Assembly (NCBI RefSeq): GCF_051014445.1
Contig: NW_027488369.1
Coordinates: forward strand, 12,666,001-12,730,000
DNA length: 64,000 bases
Direction of reading: 5' to 3'
Source of the DNA: Colletes latitarsis
Lineage: Eukaryota > Arthropoda > Insecta > Hymenoptera > Colletidae
Shown: in pieces, positions 9,717-18,539 of the stretch
Position numbering within the stretch: the stretch's first letter is position 1
Layout of the letters: every line of letters starts with the position of its first letter
Position numbers and translations under genes: made by a program
Notes under the pieces: model-generated
The model's database searches: none
Seen by the model: only the letters and a program-made list of their open reading frames with translations
What the model was told of the DNA's origin: nothing

Positions 9717-11594
9717 ATGGAGTTCAATATTAAAACGGGGATGGGACGGGGTAAGTCAGAGGGGGAGGACGAAGGCGGTGTTGGGACTGGAGTGACGGCG
9801 CTCGCGCCGCCTCCAGCGCCTGGCCCGGCTTCGTGGAACGTGGAGGAGGACGACGAGACTGCGTCAGTCTCGTCCTTCTCCTCCACCAGGAGCCTCATAG
9901 GCTCTAAGAGGAAGAGGGCGGGGCAGGCCGTCGTCGAGGTGGGCGGGGCGATGAGCCCGTCGGTGAGACTGAGTTGCCTCAGGGACGAGGTGACCGAGGA
10001 GATATCGGAGAGGATCTCCTCGTCCCTGAGGCGGGTGGAGAAAGTCGCCGCTGCCTGCGCCTTTAAGGGGCAGAAAAGCGGTGGCGCGGAGGCCCTGAAG
10101 GCCGCGGCGGAGGAAATGAGGGAGGCGGCGCGGGAGCTCAGAGGGCGGAACGCCCGTCTGCAGCTCCTGTTGGGGGAGGAGCGACAGGGGAGGAGGAGGG
10201 CAGAGGCGCTGTGGAACAGCGCGGCCCTCCCTCCCATCCTCCCTCCTCCTCCACCGCCGCGTCCCTCGGCGGAGGTAAATAAGCGGAGTGCGGCGGCAGT
10301 GGTGCGGGGCACCGCGGGCCCCTCCACCCGCACTCCGCCCGTGAAGAAGTCCCCGTCCTCCTCAGAAGATGATCTTCTGAGGAGGATTGGGGACATGATT
10401 GATGGCAAGCTGGCCGCCTTCCGGGAGGAGCTCCTCGCCGGAAGAGCGGTCAGCAGGAAGGCGGTGTCTCCCCGACCTGTTCCGGTGCAGTCGGGGAAGG
10501 CAAAGAAGGGCGGAGTGAAGGCTCCGCCCAACGTTGCGGCACCAGGGCCCCGGGTCGCGACCCCCAAGGGGGGTGGTGTACCCGTGGTCGCGGTGGTCGC
10601 GTCCTCCACAGTACCCTCCCAAGGGGGGGTGGCGTGGAGTGAGGTGGTGGGGCGGAAGGCGAAGCGGGCGGCGAGGAAGGCCTCGCAACCGCAGCCTCCG
10701 CCTCCGCCGCCGGCGGCGAAGGTAAAGGCCGCGAAGGTCGGGAAGGCACGACCAGGTCGTCCCCCAAAAACGGCAGCGGTGACGCTGACCGTTGCGCAGG
10801 GGGGCGACCTGACCCTCGCGGAGGCGATGCGGCTCGCCAGGGAGAATATCTCCCTGGAAGAGCTGGGCATCGCCTCCGTGAGGGCGAAGAGGGCCGTGAC
10901 CGGGGGTCTCTTGCTGGAGATCCCCGGTGCAGAAGGCGGCGCGAAGGCGGATCGTCTCGCCCAGAGGCTTCGGGAGCAGCTGGGCGAGCGAGGTGTCCGG
11001 GTCGCCCGGCCCACGAAGCGCACGGAGATGCGCGTTTGTGGGCTGGACGACTCGGTCAGCGCACAGGATGTGTCCCGTGCCCTTGCGAGGGCGGGGGACT
11101 GTCCTGTGGAGGACCTGCGGATCGGAGAGATCCGCAGGTCGCCCTCCGGCCTCGGGTCGGTGTGGGCCCGGTGCCCCCTCTCCGCCGCCCGTAAGGTGGC
11201 GGAATCCGGGAGGGTGTTGGTGGGGTGGGTTTCGGCGCGAGTGGAAATCCTCGCGCCGCGCCCGCTCCAGTGTCACCGCTGCCTCGAATTGGGGCACGTG
11301 AGGCAGTGGTGCACCTCGCCGGTGGACCGCAGCGGTCAGTGTTACCGCTGCGGTGCCAAAGAGCACCGTGCGAGCCAGTGCTCGGCGGCCCCCCACTGCC
11401 CGCTGTGTGCGGACATGGGGAGGCCAGCCGATCACAGGGTGGGGAGCAAGAAGTGCTCCCCCCCCTCCCGGAAGGAGAGGAAGAGGCGGGCTGCACCGGC
11501 TCCGGTGCCGAGGGCGGTGGCATCGTCCTCCATGGAGGTGGACGGTGCTACGGGGACGGACGGCCGGGAGGAGGCTGGCGCGGCCATTAATTAA
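9717..11594 (+). CDS. ORF1, Gag-like nucleic-acid-binding protein (625 aa)
   Basis: ORF1 proteins of this class coat the element RNA and form ribonucleoprotein particles with the ORF2 enzyme. Visible parts, in order: an acidic, Ser-rich N-terminus; a basic patch (GSKRKR, about residue 60); an Ala/Glu/Arg-rich helical region (about residues 80-165) with coiled-coil character; a Pro-rich stretch; a Lys/Pro/Ala-rich linker (about 245-370); an RRM-like region (about 375-515); and three CCHC zinc knuckles. Knuckles one and two are canonical C-x2-C-x4-H-x4-C (C519-C532 and C542-C555). The third is expanded, C-x2-C-x8-H-x6-C (C561, C564, H573, C580). The start at 9717 is the first ATG in frame; an internal Met at residue 9 is an alternative. 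The stop TAA overlaps the ORF2 ATG. The Gag assignment is firm; the RRM-like call is an inference from layout. Confidence 0.92.
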   Translation: MEFNIKTGMGRGKSEGEDEGGVGTGVTALAPPPAPGPASWNVEEDDETASVSSFSSTRSLIGSKRKRAGQAVVEVGGAMSPSVRLSCLRDEVTEEISERISSSLRRVEKVAAACAFKGQKSGGAEALKAAAEEMREAARELRGRNARLQLLLGEERQGRRRAEALWNSAALPPILPPPPPPRPSAEVNKRSAAAVVRGTAGPSTRTPPVKKSPSSSEDDLLRRIGDMIDGKLAAFREELLAGRAVSRKAVSPRPVPVQSGKAKKGGVKAPPNVAAPGPRVATPKGGGVPVVAVVASSTVPSQGGVAWSEVVGRKAKRAARKASQPQPPPPPPAAKVKAAKVGKARPGRPPKTAAVTLTVAQGGDLTLAEAMRLARENISLEELGIASVRAKRAVTGGLLLEIPGAEGGAKADRLAQRLREQLGERGVRVARPTKRTEMRVCGLDDSVSAQDVSRALARAGDCPVEDLRIGEIRRSPSGLGSVWARCPLSAARKVAESGRVLVGWVSARVEILAPRPLQCHRCLELGHVRQWCTSPVDRSGQCYRCGAKEHRASQCSAAPHCPLCADMGRPADHRVGSKKCSPPSRKERKRRAAPAPVPRAVASSSMEVDGATGTDGREEAGAAIN

Positions 11595-11596
11595 TG
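11592..11596 (+). promoter_or_regulatory. TAATG stop-start junction coupling ORF1 and ORF2
   Basis: The ORF1 stop TAA (11592-11594) and the ORF2 start ATG (11594-11596) share one A. The same junction is preserved in copy 1 (2214-2218, minus strand). In the related silkworm element SART1, a UAAUG junction has been shown to drive ORF2 translation by termination and reinitiation. The same mechanism is inferred here. The preceding ATTAATTAA is AT-rich within an otherwise GC-rich coding region. Confidence 0.8.
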
Positions 11597-14500
11597 CCGC
11601 CCCGCCTCCTCCTCCAGGCCAACCTCAACCACTGCCGCGCGGCACAGGACTTGATGTCCCAAGTCCTCGCGGAGTGGGGGGTTGGCCTGGCGGTCGCCGC
11701 CGAGCCGTACCGCGTCCCTGATCACCCTCATTGGGTGGGCGACGCGGACGGCTTGGTGGCGACGGTATGGGGAGGGGGCGACGGGTCCCCACCGTTCTCC
11801 TTGTTGGAGCGCGGTCGGGGATTCGTCGCCGTGGACTGGGGGGGAGTCGCTGTGGTGGGGTGCTACATTTCGCCCCGTAGCGGTCACGCTGCGTTCGAGC
11901 TGTACCTGGCCGAGGTCGCGGCATGCGTGCAGCGCTACGCGGCCCGGCCGGTGCTGGTCCTGGGGGATTTTAATGCCAAGTCGGTGGCTTGGGGATCCCC
12001 CAGGACCTCCGTTCGCGGCGGGATCCTGGGCGATTGGGCGGCGGGGCTCGACCTCCGGGTATTGAACCGGGGGTCGGAGCACACATGCGTGCGGCGATAT
12101 GGGGGGTCCATCGTGGATGTTGGATTCGCGACCCCCAACGCCGTGCGCATGGTGTCGGGTTGGCACGTGGTCGCGGGGGCAGAGACACTCTCCGATCACC
12201 GGTACATCCGGATGGAGGTCTCTGCCGCCGCGAGTGCATCCCGACACGGCCGCCTGCGTGGCGCCCCACCACGCCGCTGGGCGCTTCGGCGCCTGGACAA
12301 GGACGCCCTGATGGCAGCTGCCCTCGCTGCAACTTGGCCGCAGGGAGCGGCCGAGTTGCCGAGCATAGAGGAGGAGGTCGCCCGGCTCGGGGCATTGGTC
12401 GCGGGTATTTGCGACGCGGCGATGCCTCGGGTCGGGCGGGCTTCTCCTCGCCGGGCGGTGTACTGGTGGTCGGACGCGATCGCGGAGTTGCGAGTCGCGA
12501 CTGTCCGCGCCCGACGCCAGTACACCCGCGCGCGCCGTCGTCAACGTACAGGCGACGGCGTGGCGCGAGCGAGGGCAGCTGATGACCTGTATGGAGCATA
12601 CCGCGTGGCGCGGGTTGCTCTGCAGGTCGCCATCAAACGGGCCAAGACCCAGGCATGGAAGGAGCTCCTCCAGACCCTTGATGATGATCCATGGGGGCGC
12701 CCATATAAGGTGGTGCTGAATAAGCTCCGCCCGTGGGCGCCCCCCATCACCGAGGGTCTTGACCCCCGGCTGCTGGAGGACGTGGTCAATACACTCTTCC
12801 CAATTGGGGAGAGGGGACCGCGTCCTCCGGCGGCGGCGGCTGTCCCAGTGGAGTGGACGGCCGAGCTGGGGGTCACGCAGGAGGAGCTGGCAGCGGCCAT
12901 CAGACGGCTCGGGGTTCGTAACACGGCCCCGGGTCCGGATGGTGTGCCCGGCCGGGTTTGGGTCTTGACCCAGGGCGTCCTTGGGGCCGACCTCAGGCGG
13001 TTGTTCGACCGCTGCCTGAGGGACGGGCGATTCCCCCCCAGTTGGAAGGTGGCGAGGATGGTCCTCCTCCGGAAGGAGGGTCGGCCCGCGGAGTCTCCCT
13101 CCGCATACCGGCCCATTTGTCTCCTCGACGAGGTGGGCAAGCTCTTCGAGCGGGTGATTGCTGCCCGCCTCGTCGAGCACCTGTCGCGGGGTGATCCCGG
13201 TCTGGCCGACTGCCAGTTCGGTTTCCGGGGGGGCCGATCGACTATCGACGCGATAGGTCGTGTGAGGGCCCTCTCGGAGGCGGCCGTCTCCCGGGGAGGG
13301 GTGGCATTGGCAATATCCTTGGATATTGCCAATGCCTTTAACACCCTCCCCTGGGAAGAGATAAGGAGGGGACTCGAATATCATCGAGTCCCCCCTTGTC
13401 TCAGGGCGGTCGTCGGGGATTATCTCCGCGGCAGGTGGATCGAGTATCCGGGCCGGGATGGTGATATGCGGAGAGAGGTGTACTGCGGTGTTCCGCAGGG
13501 GTCGGTCCTCGGGCCACTCCTGTGGAACATCGCGTACGACTCGGTGTTGCGGGCCGGCCTCCCCGACGGCGTCAGCACGGTGTGTTATGCGGATGACACA
13601 CTGGTGCTGGCCGTCGGGGCGCACTGGGGGACGGCCATGCGTCGCGCGGAGGAGGGGTCGCAACGCGTCGTCGACCGGATCAGGGGGATGGGGATGACGG
13701 TGGCGGTCCATAAGACCGAGGTGATTGCGTTTCATTCACCTCGGCAGGATCCGCCACCCCCTCTGATCCGGGTGGGTGGGGCTGACATCGAGGTGAAGCC
13801 CCAGATCAGGTATCTGGGGCTGATCCTCGATAGCCACTGGCGTTTCGAGAAGCATTTCCGCTGCCTGGTCCCCCGGTTGGAAAGGATGGTTGCGGCTCTG
13901 GGCCGGATCCTGCCCAACCTGGGGGGCCCGGCGGGCCGGGTTCGTCGCCTCTATGTGGCAATGGTCCAGTCGGTGGCCCTATACGGGGCCCCCGTCTGGG
14001 CGGACGACCTGGCTGCCTCCCGGCGCAGCATGACTATGCTGCGTCGGGTGCAGAGGCGCATGGCGCTCAGGGTCGTCCGCGGGTATCGGACCATGTCACA
14101 TGGGGCGGCGACGGTTCTAGCGGGGATGCCGCCCATGGACCTGCTCGCGCGGTCGCACGCGGTGATGTACCGGCACCGCGTCGACCGTCGCGCGGGGGTG
14201 GGGGCGGTCCCGGGTGGGCAGGAACCTGCTTGGGGCGATTTGAAGCGCCAGGCCCGGCAGTCCGTGTTGCTCGCGTGGCAGGAGCGGCTGGCTCTGCCAA
14301 CCGCGGGGCACCGGACTGTCGGGGCTGTTCGGCCACTCCTGAAGGAGTGGCTGGACAGAGGCCATGGCAGCCTCACCTACCGGCTGGCACAGGTATTTTC
14401 CGGGCATGGCAGCTTCGGAAGATACCTGTGCCGGATAGGGAAGGAGCCGACGGCGCGTTGCTGCCTCTGCGACGCTGAGCAGGACACGGCGGATCATACC

Positions 14501-14776
14501 CTGGAGGTATGCCCCGCGTGGGAGGGGGAGCGCCGTGTCCTGGTCGGCGTCGTCGGGCGGGATGTCTCGCTGCCGGGCGTGGTGCGCGCCATGCTCGGCA
14601 GCGAAGAGAAGTGGAGGGCCGTGGCCTCCTTCTGCGAGAACGTAATGTTGCAGAAGGAGGCCGCGGGGAGGGAGCGCGAACTTCAGCGGCGCGCTGAAGC
14701 TCGCGCTCGTGCGGTGGCCCGAGGTCGTCGCCCGGTCGCGAGGCGTCGCGGGCGGCCGCCTCGGCGTGGCGGATGA
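11594..14776 (+). CDS. ORF2, endonuclease-reverse transcriptase polyprotein (1,060 aa)
   Basis: This enzyme nicks the target DNA and reverse-transcribes the element RNA onto the exposed end. Residues 1 to about 210 form an apurinic-like endonuclease: N10 in QANLNH, E37 in AEPY, D125 and N127 in GDFNAKS, D175 in DVGFAT, and S200-D201-H202. The reverse transcriptase spans roughly 430-690, with YRPICLLDEVGKLFE, FGFRGGRST, D577 in SLDIANAF, GVPQGSVLGPLLWN and the catalytic YADD at 665-668. A C-terminal zinc finger C956-x2-C959-x8-H968-x4-C973 is followed by a strongly Arg-rich tail. Length and domain order match R1-clade ORF2 (about 1,050 aa). All key residues are present and there is no internal stop. 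Target choice would be set mainly by the endonuclease domain, which makes it the candidate determinant of satellite specificity. Confidence 0.96.
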   Translation: MPPRLLLQANLNHCRAAQDLMSQVLAEWGVGLAVAAEPYRVPDHPHWVGDADGLVATVWGGGDGSPPFSLLERGRGFVAVDWGGVAVVGCYISPRSGHAAFELYLAEVAACVQRYAARPVLVLGDFNAKSVAWGSPRTSVRGGILGDWAAGLDLRVLNRGSEHTCVRRYGGSIVDVGFATPNAVRMVSGWHVVAGAETLSDHRYIRMEVSAAASASRHGRLRGAPPRRWALRRLDKDALMAAALAATWPQGAAELPSIEEEVARLGALVAGICDAAMPRVGRASPRRAVYWWSDAIAELRVATVRARRQYTRARRRQRTGDGVARARAADDLYGAYRVARVALQVAIKRAKTQAWKELLQTLDDDPWGRPYKVVLNKLRPWAPPITEGLDPRLLEDVVNTLFPIGERGPRPPAAAAVPVEWTAELGVTQEELAAAIRRLGVRNTAPGPDGVPGRVWVLTQGVLGADLRRLFDRCLRDGRFPPSWKVARMVLLRKEGRPAESPSAYRPICLLDEVGKLFERVIAARLVEHLSRGDPGLADCQFGFRGGRSTIDAIGRVRALSEAAVSRGGVALAISLDIANAFNTLPWEEIRRGLEYHRVPPCLRAVVGDYLRGRWIEYPGRDGDMRREVYCGVPQGSVLGPLLWNIAYDSVLRAGLPDGVSTVCYADDTLVLAVGAHWGTAMRRAEEGSQRVVDRIRGMGMTVAVHKTEVIAFHSPRQDPPPPLIRVGGADIEVKPQIRYLGLILDSHWRFEKHFRCLVPRLERMVAALGRILPNLGGPAGRVRRLYVAMVQSVALYGAPVWADDLAASRRSMTMLRRVQRRMALRVVRGYRTMSHGAATVLAGMPPMDLLARSHAVMYRHRVDRRAGVGAVPGGQEPAWGDLKRQARQSVLLAWQERLALPTAGHRTVGAVRPLLKEWLDRGHGSLTYRLAQVFSGHGSFGRYLCRIGKEPTARCCLCDAEQDTADHTLEVCPAWEGERRVLVGVVGRDVSLPGVVRAMLGSEEKWRAVASFCENVMLQKEAAGRERELQRRAEARARAVARGRRPVARRRGRPPRRGG

Positions 14777-15291
14777 CCTAGGCTGGGAGGGGGGTCCTGA
14801 GGGGACCCTCCTCCCGCCAGGCGGCGCCGGGTCTGACCGGTTGGGGGTAGGAGTGCCTCCCCCTACCGGTCCGACGCAAGGGGAAGCACCCTCGGCGGTC
14901 TGGTGCGGCCATGAACGCCCGGCCGCCGAGGGCTGGAAACGGGGTCGCGGGCGGTTGCGAGTTGGGGCTCGCAGCCGCCACTAAACGCGGCCCCGGGACG
15001 GATAGCGGCGGGATGGAGTGGCCCCGTCCCGCCGCTATGAGGCAGTGTGTCTACTGGGGGGACCGATTGTCCCCCCGGGGGATGGGCGCGAAAGCGCGGG
15101 CACGGGGAGGATACCGGAAGAATGCTTCGAGCGATTCCCGGTATCCTCCCAAAGCGTGCCGAAAGGTCACCGTGGGGTTTTTAGTGGGTAGGTCCCGCGC
15201 CTGTCGTTGTACGGGCGCGGGGAATCCCACACACCCCTCCCACCTCTCCCCAAGGAGGTGGGAGGGAGTCTTTCGAAGATTTTCCCCACGA

Positions 15292-15292
<1 letters not shown>
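14777..15292 (+). promoter_or_regulatory. Structured 3' UTR with a chain of hairpins
   Basis: Nearly the whole 516-nt 3' UTR is made of consecutive inverted repeats. Stems (outer limits): 14785-14815 (13 bp, one G-T), 14831-14875 (10 bp outer stem, one mismatch here), 14890-14941 (9 bp CCTCGGCGG), 14950-14979 (12 bp, one mismatch), 15002-15038 (12 bp ATAGCGGCGGGA, perfect), 15056-15076 (8 bp GGGGGGAC, loop CGATT), 15105-15150 (13 bp GGGAGGATACCGG, perfect), 15194-15221 (8 bp CCCGCGCC) and 15235-15266 (12 bp CCCTCCCACCTC, perfect). Reverse transcriptases of site-specific non-LTR elements commonly recognise the 3' UTR of their own RNA; that role is inferred. I see no AATAAA signal. Confidence 0.75.

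Positions 15293-15325
<33 letters not shown>
15293..15325 (+). other. Poly(A) tail of full-length element
   Basis: A run of 33 A residues directly joins GTTAGG of the satellite. It marks where reverse transcription was primed, and so the first-strand nick between the A-run and G of the target. Confidence 0.95.
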
Positions 15326-15328
<3 letters not shown>

Positions 15329-15339
15329 AGGTCTGGGAT
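15326..15339 (+). repeat. Target-site duplication, right copy (full-length element)
   Basis: GTTAGGTCTGGGAT, identical to 9319-9332. It is followed at once by AGGTCTGGGAT, the second unit of the 11-bp direct repeat within the monomer. Confidence 0.9.
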
Positions 15340-18300
15340 AGGTCTGGGATTTGACCTCATCAGACTCATACTTTCGCAATCTTCACATACTTGTTGAACG
15401 GATCCTGGGTTTTTTCTGGTTTGGATCACGTAGTAATGTGGGACCACACTGAAACAGTCAAGTAAACCTGGTTTCGATCAATATTTTAGAGAATAATTCA
15501 TGTTAGGTCTAGGTTAGGTCTGGGATTTACTCACATCAGGCTCATTCTTTCGCATATTACAGATACTTGATGGCTAGATCCTGGGCTTTTTCTGGATTGG
15601 ATCACGTAGTAATGTGGGACCACACTGAAACAATCAATTAAACCTGGTCTTGATAAATATTTTAGAGGATAGCGCATGTTAGGTCTGGGATAGGTCTGGG
15701 ATTTGCCCTCATCAGACTCATAGTTTCGCACACTTCACATACTCATTGAACAGATCCTGGGTTATTTTCTGGTTTGGATCACATTGTAATGTGGTACCAC
15801 ACTGAAACAGTCGATTAAACCAGGTTTCGATCAATACTTTTGAGGATAACGCATGTTAGGTCTGGGTTAGGACTAGGATTTGCTCTCGTCAGGCTCATAC
15901 TTTCGCATATTTCTCATACTTCATGGCTAGATCCTGGGCTATTTCTGGATTGGATCACGTAGTAATGTGGTACCACACTGAAACATTCAATTAAACCTGG
16001 TCTTGATAAATATTTTAGAGGATAACGCATGTTAGGTTTGGGTTAGGTCTAGGATTTGCCCTCATCGGGCTCATACTTTCGCATATTTCTCATACTTCAT
16101 GGCTAGATCCTGGGCTGTTTCTGGATTGTATCACGTAGTAATGTGGTACCACGCTGAAACAGTCAATTAATCCTGGTTTCGATAAATATTTTAGAGGATA
16201 ACGCAAGTTAGGTCTGGGATAGGTCTGGGAATCGCCCTAATCAGGCTCATACTTTCGCGTTTTTCACGTACTTGCTGAACTGATCCTGGGTTTTTTCTGG
16301 TTTCCATCACGTAGTAATGTGGTACCACACTGAAACAGTCGATTAAACCTGGTTTCGATCCATATTTTAGAGGATAACGCAAGTTAGGTCTGGGATAGGT
16401 CTGGGATTTGACCCCATCAGACTCATACTTTCGCACACTTCACATACTCGTTGAACAGATCCTGGGTTTTTTCTGGTTTGGATCACGTAGTAATGTGGTA
16501 CCACACTGAAGCGGTCAATTAAACCTGGTTTCGATCAATATTTTAGGGGATAACGCAAGTTAGGTCTGGGATAGGTCTGGGATTTGCCCTCATCAGGCTC
16601 ATACATTCGCATTCTTCACATACTTGTTGAACTGATCCTGGGTTTTTTCTGGTTTGAATCACGTAGTAATGTGGTACCACACTGAAACGGTCAATTAAAC
16701 CTGGTTTCGATCAATATTTTAGAGGATAACGCAAGCTAGGTCTGGGATAGGTCTGGGATTTGACCTCATCAGACTCATACTTTCGCACACTTCACATACA
16801 CGTTGAACAGATCCTGGGTTATTTTCTGGTTTGGATCACATAGTAATGTGGTACCACACTGAAACAGTCGATTAAACCTGGTTTCGATCAATATTTTAGA
16901 GGATAACGCATGTTAGGTCTAGGTTAGCCCTGGGAATTTCACTCATCAGACTCATACTTTCGCATTCTTCACATACTTGTTGAACTGATCCTGGGTTTTT
17001 TCTGGTTTGGATCACGTAGTAATGTGGTACCACACTGAAACAGTCGATTAAACCTGGTTTCGATCAATATTTTAGAGGATAACGCATGTTAGGTCTATGT
17101 TAGCCCTGGAATTCTCACTCATCAGACTCATACTTTCGCATTCTTCACATACTTGTTGAACTGATCCTGGGTTTTTTCTGGTTTGGATCACGTAGTAATG
17201 TGGTACCGCACTGAAATAGTCGATTAAACCTGGTTTCGATCAATATTTTAGAGGATAACGCAAGTTATGTCTGGGATAGGTCTGGGATTTGACCTCATCA
17301 GACTCACATACTTTCGCACACTTCACATACTCCTTGAACAGATCCTGGGTTATTTTCTGGTTTGGATCACATAGTAATGTGGTACCACACTGATACAGTC
17401 GATTAAACCAGGTTTCGATCAATATTTTGGAGGATAACGCATGTTAGGCCTAGGTTAGGCCTGGGATTTGCCCTCATCAGGCTCATACTCTCGCATATTT
17501 CTCATACTTCATGGCTAGATCCTGGGCTGTTTCTGGATTGTATCACGTAGTAATGTGGTACCACGCTGAAACAGTCAATTAAACCTGGTTTCGATCAATA
17601 TTTTAGAGGATAACGCATGTTAGGTCTAGGATAGCCCTGGGATTTTCACTCATCAGACTCATACTTTCGCACACTTCACATACTCCTTGAACAGATCCTG
17701 GGTTATTTTCTGGTTTGGATCACATAGTAATGTGGTACCACACTGATACAGTCGATTAAACCAGGTTTCGATCAATATTTTGGAGGATAACGCATGTTAG
17801 GCCTAGGTTAGGCCTGGGATTTGCCCTCATCAGGCTCATACTCTCGCATATTTCTCATACTTCATGGCTAGATCCTGGGCTGTTTCTGGATTGTATCACG
17901 TAGTAATGTGGTACCACGCTGAAGCAGTCAATTAAACCTGGTTTCGATCAATATTTTAGAGGATAACGCATGTTAGGTCTAGGATAGCCCTGGGATTTTC
18001 ACTCATCAGACTCATACTTTCGCACACTTCACATACTCGTTGAACAGATCCTGGGTTATTTTCTGGTATGGATCACATAGTAATGTGGTACCACACTGAA
18101 ACAGTCGATTAAACCATGTTTCGATCAATATTTTAGAGGAGAACGCATGTTAGGTCTAGGTTAGGCCTGGGATTTTCACTCATCAGACTCATACTTTCGC
18201 ATTCTTCACATTCTTGTTGAACGGATCCTGGGTTTTTTCTGGTTTGGATCACATAGTAATGTGGTACCACACTGATACAGTCGATTAAACCAGGTTTCGA

Positions 18301-18539
18301 TCAATATTTTGGAGGATAACGCATGTTAGGCCTAGGTTAGGCCTGGGATTTGCCCTCATCAGGCTCATACTCTCGCATATTTCTCATACTTCATGGCTAG
18401 ATCCTGGGCTGTTTCTGGATTGTATCACGTAGTAATGTGGTACCACACTGAAACAGTCGATTAAACCTGGTTTCGATCAATATTTTAGAGGATAACGCAA
18501 GTTAGGTCTGGGATAGGTCTGGGATTTGACCTCATCAGA

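Larger units (their letters stand above)
9333..15325 (+). mobile_element. Full-length R1-clade non-LTR retrotransposon inserted in satellite (copy 2)
   Basis: This is a complete 5,993-bp element: 384-nt 5' UTR, ORF1 of 625 codons, ORF2 of 1,060 codons overlapping ORF1 by one base, 516-nt 3' UTR and a poly(A) of 33 nt. It has no terminal repeats, and a 14-bp target duplication flanks it. The order of Gag-like ORF1 with three CCHC knuckles, then an ORF2 with endonuclease, reverse transcriptase and C-terminal CCHC, together with the ORF2 length, fits the R1 clade. Its high GC contrasts sharply with the AT-richer satellite. Both frames are undamaged and the target repeats are identical, so this is a recent and potentially autonomous copy. 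Confidence 0.95.

Noticed and set aside
15326..15339. True telomeric (TTAGG)n tract
   Set aside because: Only isolated TTAGG words occur inside the satellite monomer; no run of perfect consecutive TTAGG units is present.
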